Source: Pseudomonadales bacterium (GTDB taxonomy: Bacteria; Pseudomonadota; Gammaproteobacteria; Pseudomonadales; Pseudohongiellaceae). From it: a stretch of DNA of 34,508 nt. Under the pieces are notes generated by a model. The model did not search any database and was not told the DNA's origin. It saw nothing but the letters and a program-made list of their open reading frames with translations. This document shows positions 7,276 to 15,240 of this stretch, piece after piece (the stretch's first letter is position 1; each line of letters starts with the position of its first letter). The stretch covers positions 1-34,508 of the forward strand of contig JAJECW010000038.1 in the NCBI GenBank assembly GCA_022821865.1. Reading direction: 5' to 3'. The position numbers and the translations under genes are program-made.

Positions 7276-8248
7276 AAATCGGATGAAAAGTATTGAAAGC
7301 GGCTTCGCAGAAAACGCCGGGATCATTGAAGCGCCGGTTGCGGTTGAGTCCGCTGATGGCTGCCATTTCCTCCTCGCTGAGGCTGAAATCGAACAGCGCC
7401 AGATTCTCCCGCAGCCGCTGCCGGCGCGACGTCTTGGGAATCACCGCGGTTCCCCGCTGCAAGGCCCAGCGCAGCAGCACCTGGGCGGGGCTGCGGGCGA
7501 GCCTGTCCGCCGCCGCCAGGACCGCTTCTTCGGCCAGCACAGACTCCCCGGCTTCCGCCATGTCCAGCTCCAGATACGAAGCCGCGCCCAATGGCGAAAA
7601 TGCGGTAACCGCCAGACCGTACCGCCGCGCCAGCCGCAGCAGCGGAAGCTGGGTCAGCCAGGGGTGGGATTCGATCTGCAACATCACGGGCCGGATGCGG
7701 GCGTAGGCCATCAGGTCGTGGAGCAGGCCGCTGGCGTAGTTGCACACGCCGATACGCCGCACCAGGCCCTCATCCACCAACCGTTCCATGGCGGCCCAGG
7801 TATCCGCCAGGGGCACCGGGGCGGTTGCCATCGCCGGTTGCGGCTTCCCGGGCTGAAACAGCCACTCCGGCGGGTAGCGCTCGGCGAAATCGACATAGCG
7901 CAGGGCAATGGGGAAATGCACCAGGTAGAGGTCGAGGTAATCCAGGCCGAGATCGGAAAGGCTGCGCTCGCAGGCCGGTCGCACGTGGTCGGGATGGTGA
8001 TAGGTGTTCCAGAGTTTGGAGGTGACCCAGAGGTCCTCCCGCGCGCAAACGCCCCCGGCGATGGCTTTGCGGATACCATCGCCTGCTTCGGCTTCATTGC
8101 CATAGTCGGCGGCGCTGTCGAGGTGGCGGTAGCCAGTCTCTATGGCGTGGGCCACCAGATCGGTGGTCTCTTGCCGCGGAATCTTCCACAGGCCAAGGCC
8201 CACCCGGGGCATCATGGCGCCATCGGCAAGCCGCATGGTCTGATTCAT
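7268..8248 (-). CDS. Aldo/keto reductase, xylose/aldose reductase-like
   Basis: The 326-residue protein has the full AKR catalytic tetrad: D44 and Y49 in HLDSAADYGNE, K78 in WVTSKLWN and H111 in DLYLVHFP. The nucleotide-binding C-terminus contains AVIPKTSRRQRLREN. The end, RFNDPGVFCEAAFNTFHPIY, is like D-xylose/aldose reductases. It would reduce an aldehyde or keto sugar with NAD(P)H in the cytoplasm. Its start overlaps the end of the symporter gene by 4 bases (ATGA), and its stop overlaps the dioxygenase start. Substrate identity is inference; a sugar-type carbonyl fits the neighbouring symporter. Confidence 0.9.
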   Translation of the reverse strand: MNQTMRLADGAMMPRVGLGLWKIPRQETTDLVAHAIETGYRHLDSAADYGNEAEAGDGIRKAIAGGVCAREDLWVTSKLWNTYHHPDHVRPACERSLSDLGLDYLDLYLVHFPIALRYVDFAERYPPEWLFQPGKPQPAMATAPVPLADTWAAMERLVDEGLVRRIGVCNYASGLLHDLMAYARIRPVMLQIESHPWLTQLPLLRLARRYGLAVTAFSPLGAASYLELDMAEAGESVLAEEAVLAAADRLARSPAQVLLRWALQRGTAVIPKTSRRQRLRENLALFDFSLSEEEMAAISGLNRNRRFNDPGVFCEAAFNTFHPIYD

Positions 8249-9978
8249 CTTGTCCTCCCAAGGTCGTCAGCCGGCAGCAATGCGCTTTGTTCCAGCCGGG
8301 GCCGCCATAGCCAGACTGCCAGATTGCCCAGCGCCAGCAAGCCGAGCAGCGGCCAGAAGGCATCGCCAAGGCCATTCACCAGCCCTAATGGCGAAAACAG
8401 CAGGTACAACGCCGCCACGCAGGATAGCAGGCTCACCGCGCAGGGAACCGCAAAGCGCCAGGGCGTCAGGTCAACCCGTTCCCGACGGCGGAAGCTCCAG
8501 GCCTGCCGCCGCGGCCACAGGGCGCCCGCCGCTAGCATGATCAACACTTCCAGCGCAAACAGAATGGCGTACAAGTGCAGGAAGTGAATACCGGTGCGTT
8601 CGGCGAGCACGAACTGGAACAACCCGTAGGCGATGATATGAAAAACGATGACGATTTTTGGCCCTAGCGCCGGCGTGCGGCGGGTGAACAGCCCCACCAT
8701 GACGATGGCGATGACGGGTATGTTGTAGAAGCCGGTGAAGATGCGAATGATCTGCCACAGGCCTTCCGGCGCGAATTGCAGCATGGGGGCGATGGCAAAG
8801 GAAATCAGGGCGATGCCGACCCCGGCCCGCTTGGCGATTCGCAGCATTTCCCCGTCGCCGGGTTCGCGCTTTTGCAGGGGCCCCCAGACGTCGAGACAGA
8901 ACAGCGTTGCGGCGCTGTTGAGCAGGGAATTGAAGGAACTGAAAACCGCACCGAGCAGCACCGCGAGAAAGAAGCCGGTGGCGTAGACCGGCAGCACGTC
9001 GCTGATCAGCCGGGGATAGGCGAGATCGATGGTGGCGAGCCCGGGCCCATAGAGGTGGTAGGCGATCACGCCGGGAATCATCATCAGGAAAGGCACCAGC
9101 ACTTTGAAGAATCCCGAAAACAGCACACCCTTCTGGCCTTCGGCGAGATTGCGCGCGCCCAGGGTGCGCTGGATGACGTATTGATTGGTGCACCAGTAGA
9201 ACAGGTTGGCGAAGATCATGCCAGTGAACAGGGTGGCGAATGGCGTGGGATCATTGGCGGAGCCGATGGCGTTGAGCTTTTCGGTTTCGGTGCCGGCCAG
9301 TATCGTCAGGCCTTCGCCGATGCTCCCCGAACCCAGCTTCGCCAGCCCGAGCAGGGGAACCGCGAGCCCCGCGATGAGCAGGCCGACGCCATTGATCGTG
9401 TCGGATACCGCGACCGCCTTGAGCCCGCCGAAGACGGCGTAGATCGAACCGGTCACGCCGATCAGGACGATGGTGAACACCAGGGCGGGAAACTGCCCGA
9501 CGCCGAGCAATGCGGGCACGTCAAACAGTTGCAGAACCGCCAGCGAACCGGAATAGAGCACGCCGGGGATCGTGATCAGGCCATAGCCCACCATGAACAG
9601 GATCACCGTCATCCGCCGCACGTCGTCGTCGAAACGGTCGCTGAGGAACTGGGGCAGGGTGGAGAAGGCGCCCGCCAGATAGCGCGGCAGGAAGAAGAAG
9701 GCCATGCACACCGTCGCCAGCGCCGCGGTCACTTCCCAGGCCATGCTGCTGAGATTGAAGCCATAGGCCGAGCCATTGAGGCCGATAAGCTGTTCGGCGG
9801 AAAGATTGGTCAGCAGCAGCGAACCGGCGATGAACGCCGCGCCGAGGCCGCGCCCGGCGAGAAAATAGCCATCCCGGGTGCGGGTCTGGCCCCGGGTCTG
9901 GCGCCAGGAAATCCACGCCACCAGCGCCATGAAAAGGACGCAACTCGCCAGCGTGGCAAACAGATTGGAGGTACCCAA
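8245..9978 (-). CDS. Sodium:solute symporter (SSS/SGLT family)
   Basis: The 577-residue protein has about 14 hydrophobic segments. Family features include DGYFLAGRGLGAAFIAGSLL, the following TNLSAEQLIGLNGSAY, the YAVFGGLKAVAVSDTING region (SSS signature) and YWCTNQYVIQRTLGARN. These match SGLT-like sodium/sugar symporters closest to vSGLT-type transporters, so a sugar or polyol is the likely substrate. It is the first gene of a three-gene operon, overlapping the reductase by 4 bases. The upstream region contains a palindromic repeat (9999-10034) within 20 bases of the start codon, which may lie in the mRNA leader. Confidence 0.92.
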   Translation of the reverse strand: MGTSNLFATLASCVLFMALVAWISWRQTRGQTRTRDGYFLAGRGLGAAFIAGSLLLTNLSAEQLIGLNGSAYGFNLSSMAWEVTAALATVCMAFFFLPRYLAGAFSTLPQFLSDRFDDDVRRMTVILFMVGYGLITIPGVLYSGSLAVLQLFDVPALLGVGQFPALVFTIVLIGVTGSIYAVFGGLKAVAVSDTINGVGLLIAGLAVPLLGLAKLGSGSIGEGLTILAGTETEKLNAIGSANDPTPFATLFTGMIFANLFYWCTNQYVIQRTLGARNLAEGQKGVLFSGFFKVLVPFLMMIPGVIAYHLYGPGLATIDLAYPRLISDVLPVYATGFFLAVLLGAVFSSFNSLLNSAATLFCLDVWGPLQKREPGDGEMLRIAKRAGVGIALISFAIAPMLQFAPEGLWQIIRIFTGFYNIPVIAIVMVGLFTRRTPALGPKIVIVFHIIAYGLFQFVLAERTGIHFLHLYAILFALEVLIMLAAGALWPRRQAWSFRRRERVDLTPWRFAVPCAVSLLSCVAALYLLFSPLGLVNGLGDAFWPLLGLLALGNLAVWLWRPRLEQSALLPADDLGRTR

Positions 9979-9998
9979 ATGCCGCCTCTCCCGGAAAA

Positions 9999-10034
9999 GA
10001 TTCTGCGACTGCGCTTCGCTCCGCGCGGAATGAC
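9999..10034. repeat. Palindromic intergenic repeat, copy 2
   Basis: This copy has the same core as the element at 6147 (GATTCTGCGACTGCGCTTCG then CTCCGCGCGGAATGAC), with one arm base changed (GCGGAAT against GCAGAAT). It lies between the divergent symporter and amidase genes. Confidence 0.7.
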
Positions 10035-10114
10035 ATCAGCAAAGAGTATTGCACATTGACCCCGGCCGCTGGGATGGCACAATTGGCGCTGGGGTTTTGC
10101 GGAGTGGTACTGGA

Positions 10115-10981
10115 ATGAAATTGCCGGGACTGTTGGGTTTGCCATTGTTGCTTGCGGCCTGCTCCGGCGTGGTGGTAATCGAATCCGCCAATCAGAACAG
10201 CCGCGTGGCCTATGTGGTGCTGCACGCCACCTCGGAAAATTTCGCCGAGTCGGTCAGGCTGCTGACCACCAGAACCGACAGGCCGGTCAGTTCACACTAT
10301 CTGATTCCGGCTGAGAACGACCCGAGCTACAACCGCTCCCGGCTGCGGCTGCACCAATTCGTCGACGAGAACCGCCGGGCCTGGCACGCGGGCCAGAGCT
10401 ACTGGGCCGGGGAAACCGCGCTGAACGACCGCTCCATCGGCATCGAGATCGTCAATGAATTCGACTGCGATGCGCCGCCGGACATCACCGTGGACGACGA
10501 TCTTTCCTTGATGGAGTGCGAGTTTCTGCCTTTTTCCGAAGCCCAGATCGAAATGACCATCGACTTGCTCCAGGGAATCCTGGAACGCTTTCCGGATATC
10601 GACCCCATCGACATCGTCGCCCACTCCGATATCGCCATCATGCGCCGCTCGGACCCGGGCCCGCTATTCCCCTGGGAGCGCTTGTACGAGTTGGGAATCG
10701 GCGCCTGGTATGACCGGGAAACCGTGGCGGAATACCTGGCGCGCTTCCGCCGGGATCCGCCGGACATCCGGCTGCTCCAGACCGCCCTGCTGGCCCTCGG
10801 CTATCAAGTGGAAATCACCGGCGAACTTGACAACCAGACCCGCTTCGTCCTGCGCGCCATGCAGTTGCATTTCCGCCCGGACAATTACTCCGGCGAGGCG
10901 GACCTGGAGTCCGCCGCAATCATCTGGAGCCTGCTGGAAAAGTACCGCCCCGGCGAATTGCCTTTGCCTGGGGAAATGTAG
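10115..10981 (+). CDS. amiD: N-acetylmuramoyl-L-alanine amidase AmiD, lipoprotein
   Basis: ATG 10115 gives a classical lipoprotein signal with lipobox LLAAC (C16), so the enzyme should sit in the outer membrane facing the periplasm. The amidase_2 (zinc) fold is evident: YVVLHATSENF, SSHYLIP, RAWHAGQSYWAG, DRSIGIEIVN and DIVAHSDIAIMRRSDPGP with the zinc-binding His and Asp. A peptidoglycan-binding-like helical domain (LLQTALLALGYQV) forms the C-terminus, as in E. coli AmiD. It cleaves the lactyl-amide bond of muropeptides during wall turnover. It precedes the amine dehydrogenase genes by 92 bases but has no obvious link with them. Confidence 0.9.
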   Translation: MKLPGLLGLPLLLAACSGVVVIESANQNSRVAYVVLHATSENFAESVRLLTTRTDRPVSSHYLIPAENDPSYNRSRLRLHQFVDENRRAWHAGQSYWAGETALNDRSIGIEIVNEFDCDAPPDITVDDDLSLMECEFLPFSEAQIEMTIDLLQGILERFPDIDPIDIVAHSDIAIMRRSDPGPLFPWERLYELGIGAWYDRETVAEYLARFRRDPPDIRLLQTALLALGYQVEITGELDNQTRFVLRAMQLHFRPDNYSGEADLESAAIIWSLLEKYRPGELPLPGEM

Positions 10982-11073
10982 TATCAAGCAGCTATTGATT
11001 TCCGCTTTCGCCGCCGGCGCAGGCTCCTGGGCAGCACTTCCCCCGCCGACGCATCCATCTTCAAGGAGGGCAC

Positions 11074-12162
11074 ATGCGATTCTTCATCTTCCTGGGCGGC
11101 ATGGTTTTTCTTTCCGGGGCGCTGGCCCAGGTGCTGCCTGAGGAAATCAGCGTGGAAACCATGCCCGAGCACGGGCCGAACTGGTTTATCGCCAAGTCGG
11201 GCAGCGGCGCCCGCATCTTCGATGCCGAAAGCGGCGAAATGCTCGGCCTGCTATCGCTTTCCAACCGCACGCCGGCGGTGGCGCCCCACCTCCCCCGGGG
11301 CGAGTTCTATGCGGCGGAGTCGTATTATTCCCGCGCTGTCCACGGCGACCGCACCGATATCGTGGCGATCTACGACTACGCCAATCTCAGCCCCGTGGCC
11401 GAGATCGAGATTCCCAACCACATGGCGCGCCTCGGGGTGCGCAATCACCTGGGTCTGCTCGGCAATGGCCGGCATCTGGCGGTGCTCAACATGAATCCGG
11501 GCTATTCGGTGTCGATCGTCGATGTGGTGGACCGGGAATTCATCTATGAAATGTCCACTCCCGGCTGCGCCATCATCCTGCCCGTGGCGGAAAATGATTT
11601 TTTGCTGATCTGCGGCGACGGCACCCTGCAACTCAGCCAGCTCGACATCAGCGGCTTTGAGGAGAACCGGGTCCGCAGCGAAGTCTTTTTCAATGTTCAG
11701 GACGACGCGGTGTTCGACCGCACCGCCAGAACCGGCGACGGCTGGCTGCTGATCACCCATGCCGGGGTCGTCTTCGAAGTCAGCACCGATGACGATGAAA
11801 TCCATATCAGCGAGGGCTGGAGCATCGTCGCCGGGGACGAATCCGGCTGGCGGCCCGGCGGGTTTGAGTTTCTTGACGTTCTTCGCGCCAATGGCCTGCT
11901 GTATGTGGCCATGCATGAAGGCCCGGTGGACACGCATCACCAGGCCGGCGACGAAATCTGGGTGATTGATCTCGCCAACCAGCGCCGGGTGCATCGGCTG
12001 AAACTTGATGATCCTGCCGACCATCTGACGCTTACCCAGGAAGCCGCGCCGAAACTGATCGTCGGCACCCAATCTGGAAGCACCGAAATCTTCGACGCCC
12101 TTACTTTCCGCCACGAGCGCACCATCGATGGCCCCGGCGTTTCCATGTACGAGGACTTCTAG
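11074..12162 (+). CDS. mauB: Amine dehydrogenase heavy (alpha) chain, MauB/AauB-like
   Basis: A strong AAGGAGG lies before ATG 11074. A short signal peptide (MRFFIFLGGMVFLSGALAQ) precedes a beta-propeller-type protein of 362 residues. Segments typical of methylamine/aralkylamine dehydrogenase heavy chains are visible: ARIFDAESGEMLGLL, YYSRAVHGDRTDIVAIYD, CGDGTLQL, MHEGPVDTHHQAGDEIWVID and the end FRHERTIDGPG. The heavy chain forms a periplasmic alpha2-beta2 complex with MauA, which carries the tryptophan tryptophylquinone cofactor, and oxidises primary amines to aldehydes plus ammonia. The gene order mauB-E-D-A supports the assignment. Methylamine versus aromatic amine specificity cannot be decided. 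Confidence 0.88.
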   Translation: MRFFIFLGGMVFLSGALAQVLPEEISVETMPEHGPNWFIAKSGSGARIFDAESGEMLGLLSLSNRTPAVAPHLPRGEFYAAESYYSRAVHGDRTDIVAIYDYANLSPVAEIEIPNHMARLGVRNHLGLLGNGRHLAVLNMNPGYSVSIVDVVDREFIYEMSTPGCAIILPVAENDFLLICGDGTLQLSQLDISGFEENRVRSEVFFNVQDDAVFDRTARTGDGWLLITHAGVVFEVSTDDDEIHISEGWSIVAGDESGWRPGGFEFLDVLRANGLLYVAMHEGPVDTHHQAGDEIWVIDLANQRRVHRLKLDDPADHLTLTQEAAPKLIVGTQSGSTEIFDALTFRHERTIDGPGVSMYEDF

Positions 12163-12165
12163 TTC

Positions 12166-12738
12166 ATGCTCGATCCCCTCGTCATCAAGCTGCTGTCCCT
12201 GGCCTTCGCCCTGCTGTTGGCGGGCGCGGCCTGGCACAAGTTCGCGGATCACCAGCGCTTTCGCGGGATTCTCGCCGCCTATGCGCTGCTGCCCGAATTG
12301 GCCGTGGCGCCGGTTGCCGCATTGATCGCGGCGCTGGAAGCCGCGTTGGCGGCGGCATGGGCGCTGGGCTGGAATCTGCCCGCTACCGCCATGGCGACGG
12401 CGGTGCTGCTGGCGGTGTACAGCAGCGCGATCGCCGTCAATCTGTCCCGCGGCCGGACGTATATCGACTGCGGCTGCGGCTTCGGCGCCAAGGGCGCGAC
12501 GGGCAATAGCCAGCAATTGAGCAACCGCCTGCTGTGGCGCAATGCCCTGCTGATCGCCCTCGCCCTGACCGCCGCGCTGCCGCCCGCGGGGCGGGAACTG
12601 CTGCTGCTTGATTTCATCAGCCTGGCCGCGGCCTGCCTGGTGATGATTCTGCTCTACACGGTCGCCGGGCAGTTGTTGCTCAATGCCCAGACTATCCGGT
12701 CCTGGCGCAAGCCGGGCGGAGGGAGCAGCCGGCCATGA
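12166..12738 (+). CDS. mauE: Amine dehydrogenase maturation membrane protein MauE
   Basis: The 190-residue protein has four to five hydrophobic segments and a Cys pair (YIDCGCGFG). It starts 3 bases after mauB and overlaps mauD by 4 bases (ATGA). MauE is an inner-membrane protein needed, with MauD, to form the many disulphides of the small subunit. The CxC pair next to a membrane segment fits thiol transfer across the membrane, resembling DoxX/VKOR-like four-helix proteins. Confidence 0.88.
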   Translation: MLDPLVIKLLSLAFALLLAGAAWHKFADHQRFRGILAAYALLPELAVAPVAALIAALEAALAAAWALGWNLPATAMATAVLLAVYSSAIAVNLSRGRTYIDCGCGFGAKGATGNSQQLSNRLLWRNALLIALALTAALPPAGRELLLLDFISLAAACLVMILLYTVAGQLLLNAQTIRSWRKPGGGSSRP

Positions 12739-13403
12739 CCGAAGCGCTGTTCATCTCCAATCTCGTTTTGTGGGTGCTGGTGATCGGACTCGCGCTGCTG
12801 GTGCTGGCGCTGGCCCGGCAGGTGGGAGTGCTCCACGAGCGGGTGGCGCCCGCCGGCGCCCTGCTTCCCACCAATGGCCCCAAAGTGGGTGAACTGACCT
12901 CGGCGCTGGAGCTTGCCGCCCTGGATGGCGGCACGGTCACCATTGGCGGCGAGCAATCCGGCCCGGGCGCCATGCTGGTGCTGTTCATTTCACCCACCTG
13001 CCCGGTCTGCAAGTCGCTTGTGCCCACCGCCAAATCCCTGGTGAAATCCGAGCGGGGCCGGCTCCGCCTGGCATTCGCCAGCGATGGCGCCGAGGACGAC
13101 AAACAACTCGAGCAGCACCGGGCCTATGTCAGGGACTTGGGCATAGACGGTTTCCCCTACGTCATTTCCCTGCAATTGGGAATGACTTACCAGGTCAGCA
13201 AGCTGCCTTTCGCGCTGCTGATCGGCAACGACGGAATTCTCAAGAGCAAGGGGTTGGTGAATTCCCGGGAACACCTGGAAAGCCTTCTGGAATCAATGGA
13301 TTCGGGAGTTGCCAGCATTCAGGAGTTCGTGGCGCGGGAAGCGCCAGACGAACCTCGGGACCAGGCGGAATACAAGCCTTCGGCGATGGAACAGACATCA
13401 TGA
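12735..13403 (+). CDS. mauD: Thioredoxin-fold disulphide protein MauD
   Basis: The 222-residue protein has one N-terminal membrane anchor (LFISNLVLWVLVIGLALLVL) and a periplasmic thioredoxin-like domain with active site C89-P-V-C92 in LFISPTCPVCKSLVP. A cis-Pro region, SKLPFALLIG, follows. MauD helps form or proofread the six disulphides of MauA. Both ends overlap neighbours by 4 bases (ATGA with mauE and mauA), so translation is coupled throughout. Confidence 0.9.
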   Translation: MTEALFISNLVLWVLVIGLALLVLALARQVGVLHERVAPAGALLPTNGPKVGELTSALELAALDGGTVTIGGEQSGPGAMLVLFISPTCPVCKSLVPTAKSLVKSERGRLRLAFASDGAEDDKQLEQHRAYVRDLGIDGFPYVISLQLGMTYQVSKLPFALLIGNDGILKSKGLVNSREHLESLLESMDSGVASIQEFVAREAPDEPRDQAEYKPSAMEQTS

Positions 13404-13939
13404 ACGCAAACCGGATTGTGGAGCGCGGCTGGTACTGGGTCGATGAACAGGCCCGGCGCGGCACGCTGGCGCTGGCGCGGCGACTTTCGCGCCGCAACTT
13501 TCTCTCCAGGCTGGGGCTGATGCTCACCGGCGCCGCGGCCTTGCCGCTGCTGCCGGTGGCCCGGGCCTTCGCCCAGGAAACCAGCCTGCGGGAAGTCGGC
13601 GACCCCCAGACCTGCGAGTACTGGCGCTATTGCGCACTGAGCGGGCAATTGTGCAGTTGCTGCGGCGGCAGCCACCGCAGCTGCCCGCCGGGCGCCGAAG
13701 CCTCGCCGATCACCTGGGTGGGAACCTGCCGCAATCCGCTGGATGACCGGGAATATCTCATTTCCTACAACGACTGCTGCGGCAAATCCGCCTGCGGGCG
13801 CTGCGGCTGCCACAATACCGAGGGCGACAAGCCGGTGTACTTCAACAGCAACAGCAGCACGGTGCTGTGGTGTTTCGGCGTCGAACACACGAGCTACCAC
13901 TGCACGGTGGCTCTGGTGCTCGGCGAGTCCAGCCAGTAG
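13400..13939 (+). CDS. mauA: Amine dehydrogenase light (beta) chain with TTQ precursor tryptophans
   Basis: The 179-residue protein has a twin-arginine signal (LSRRNFLSRLG, cleavage near AFAQ). The mature chain is crowded with cysteines (CSCCGGSHRSC, DCCGKSACGRCGCH). The two tryptophans that become tryptophan tryptophylquinone are present in conserved contexts: W75 in CEYWRYC and W106 in PITWVGTC. Folded export by Tat with disulphides made by MauD/MauE is the known route. No mauG-like dihaem maturase or mauF gene lies in the window, so cofactor maturation must rely on genes elsewhere or on other enzymes. Confidence 0.93.
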   Translation: MNANRIVERGWYWVDEQARRGTLALARRLSRRNFLSRLGLMLTGAAALPLLPVARAFAQETSLREVGDPQTCEYWRYCALSGQLCSCCGGSHRSCPPGAEASPITWVGTCRNPLDDREYLISYNDCCGKSACGRCGCHNTEGDKPVYFNSNSSTVLWCFGVEHTSYHCTVALVLGESSQ

Positions 13940-13951
13940 CGCGTGACAGCA

Positions 13952-14359
13952 ATGAGAGCCGTTTTCCTTTTTCTGCTGGTCTCCGCGCTGTCCGTTGCCA
14001 ACCTGGCTTTCGGCGCAAGCCCGCGCACCAACTATCTGCTCTATTGCAGCGGCTGCCACCTGCCTTCGGGGGTTGGCAATCCACCCAACGTTCCCACCCT
14101 GCACGATGAACTCGGCCGCATGATGGCCGTGGAGGAAATGCGCGCCTACCTGGTCCAGGTGCCGGGTTCGTCGCAAACCCTCCTCACCGATGCCGACCTC
14201 GCCGCCGTGGTGAACTGGATGCTCCAGGAATTCAATGCCGAAACCCTGCCCGAGGGATTCCGGCCCATCACCGTCGGGGAAGTTTCCGCCGCCCGCCAGA
14301 CCATCCTCGCCGACCCGCTCAAATACCGAATCCGCTACTGGGAGGACTACGAAGAGTAG
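13952..14359 (+). CDS. Monohaem c-type cytochrome, probable electron acceptor of the amine dehydrogenase
   Basis: ATG 13952 starts a signal peptide (MRAVFLFLLVSALSVANLAF) 12 bases after the mauA stop; GTG 13943 is an alternative. A single haem motif C32-S-G-C-H36 follows, and the distal Met ligand may be in ELGRMMAVEEM. The rest (DADLAAVVNWMLQEFNAETL) resembles small class I cytochromes. In classical mau clusters this place is taken by mauC (amicyanin). Here a cytochrome follows, so it likely takes electrons directly from the TTQ enzyme; that role is inference from position. The gene overlaps the convergent DUF2834 gene by 13 bases. Confidence 0.8.
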   Translation: MRAVFLFLLVSALSVANLAFGASPRTNYLLYCSGCHLPSGVGNPPNVPTLHDELGRMMAVEEMRAYLVQVPGSSQTLLTDADLAAVVNWMLQEFNAETLPEGFRPITVGEVSAARQTILADPLKYRIRYWEDYEE

Positions 14360-14685
14360 TCCGTTCCGCCCCCCTCGGTTTCCTCCTGTCGGCTTGTGAC
14401 ATAGAGATAGGCCGGCAGGGCGCAGCTCAGGCCGATGAGCAGGTTGATCAGGATGAAGGGCCATGGGGCAGGCCCGGCGGGACGCCGGGAAAACATGAAA
14501 ACCCAGAAAACCAGGGAAGAAATCAGCAGGTCGGCGGTGAAACCCGTCACCACATTGTTTGCCGTGGCAGCGGCGAGAAATCCTCCGATATCCAGGGGGT
14601 TCTCCACCATGAATCCCGCCAGGTAGTACCAGGGCAATACCGCGCCGATGATTGCCAATCCCAGCCAGACATTTCCGAGGTTCAT
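14347..14685 (-). CDS. DUF2834 small membrane protein
   Basis: The 112-residue protein has three hydrophobic helices (VWLGLAIIGAVLPWYYLAGF, LLISSLVFWVFMFS and FILINLLIGLSCALPAYLYV). Typical DUF2834 features are the early PWY, the GFxAAATANNVVTGFTADLL segment and the FWVFM helix. The function of this inner-membrane family is unknown. GGGAGAAGG before ATG 14685 supports the start. Its end overlaps the convergent cytochrome gene. Confidence 0.75.
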   Translation of the reverse strand: MNLGNVWLGLAIIGAVLPWYYLAGFMVENPLDIGGFLAAATANNVVTGFTADLLISSLVFWVFMFSRRPAGPAPWPFILINLLIGLSCALPAYLYVTSRQEETEGGGTDYSS

Positions 14686-14759
14686 TTTCCTTCTCCCTTA
14701 CACATCATACGAAACATTGCCAGTGTAGCAAACCGGTCCTCATGCCGTGGCTCTTCAAT

Positions 14760-14787
14760 GAGATCCTGCGACTACGCGCAGGATGAC
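14760..14787. repeat. Palindromic intergenic repeat, copy 3 (compensated variant)
   Basis: GAGATCCTGCG-ACTA-CGCAGGATGAC is a short version of the repeat at 6147. The arm bases ATTCTGCG/CGCAGAAT have become ATCCTGCG/CGCAGGAT, so both arms changed together and pairing is kept. Confidence 0.7.
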
Positions 14788-14853
14788 AGGGAGCTTAAGT
14801 GATGGCAAGTTTTGTCCCGCACGTGATAATTTGCTGTTTCTGAGCCAGCCAAT

Positions 14854-14861
14854 CGGTAAAA
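14854..14861. promoter_or_regulatory. Possible HipB half-site upstream of hipBA
   Basis: CGGTAAAA is identical to one arm of the palindrome at 14912-14929 and lies 58 bases further upstream in the same promoter region, also followed by T. It could be a second, weaker contact for the repressor. Confidence 0.35.
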
Positions 14862-14911
14862 TTGTCACGAAAGGGATATTTTTCTTGATTTGCAGTCATT
14901 CAATGGTTATT

Positions 14912-14929
14912 TTTTACCGCACGGTAAAA
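14912..14929. promoter_or_regulatory. Palindromic operator of hipBA
   Basis: TTTTACCG-CA-CGGTAAAA is a perfect 8-bp inverted repeat with a 2-base centre, just before the hipB start. HipB-type repressors bind such palindromes in their own promoters, so it is the probable autoregulatory site. Confidence 0.65.
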
Positions 14930-14943
14930 TCTGGATGCTGAAG

Positions 14944-15240
14944 ATGACCAATGATGAAATTGACTACGGACCAGTACGCTCAACCGCTGAACTCGGAAAG
15001 CTCGTGCGCGCCCACCGCAAAAATAAGGGACTGACCCTGGAAACCGTATCCGGGCTTGGCAACCTGAGTACAAGGTTTCTGTCCGAATTCGAACGCGGCA
15101 AGGAAACCGCCGAAATCGGCAAAATCCTGAAAACCCTGAAAACCCTGGGTCTGGAAATTTCCCTGCAGCCAAAAAACCCACAGGCATCGTACTTGCACAG
15201 CGCCTTCGCGACGATAACCGGAGCGGAGAATCATGACTGA
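14944..15240 (+). CDS. hipB: HipB-type HTH antitoxin
   Basis: This gene encodes an Xre-family helix-turn-helix protein of about 98 residues. The HTH is clear: AELGKLVRAHRKNKGLTLET then VSGLGNLSTRFLSEFERGKE, followed by IGKILKTLKTLGLEISLQPK, typical of HipB dimers. It represses the operon and neutralises HipA. ATG 14944 is preferred, but ATG 14935 or an upstream in-frame start at 14890 cannot be excluded because no strong ribosome site is visible. The stop overlaps the hipA start by 8 bases. Confidence 0.85.
   Translation: MTNDEIDYGPVRSTAELGKLVRAHRKNKGLTLETVSGLGNLSTRFLSEFERGKETAEIGKILKTLKTLGLEISLQPKNPQASYLHSAFATITGAENHD

Noticed and set aside
8776..10059. A 427-codon open frame on the plus strand
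   Set aside because: It is antisense to the sodium:solute symporter and highly charged with no domain; a mirror of the membrane protein's codons.
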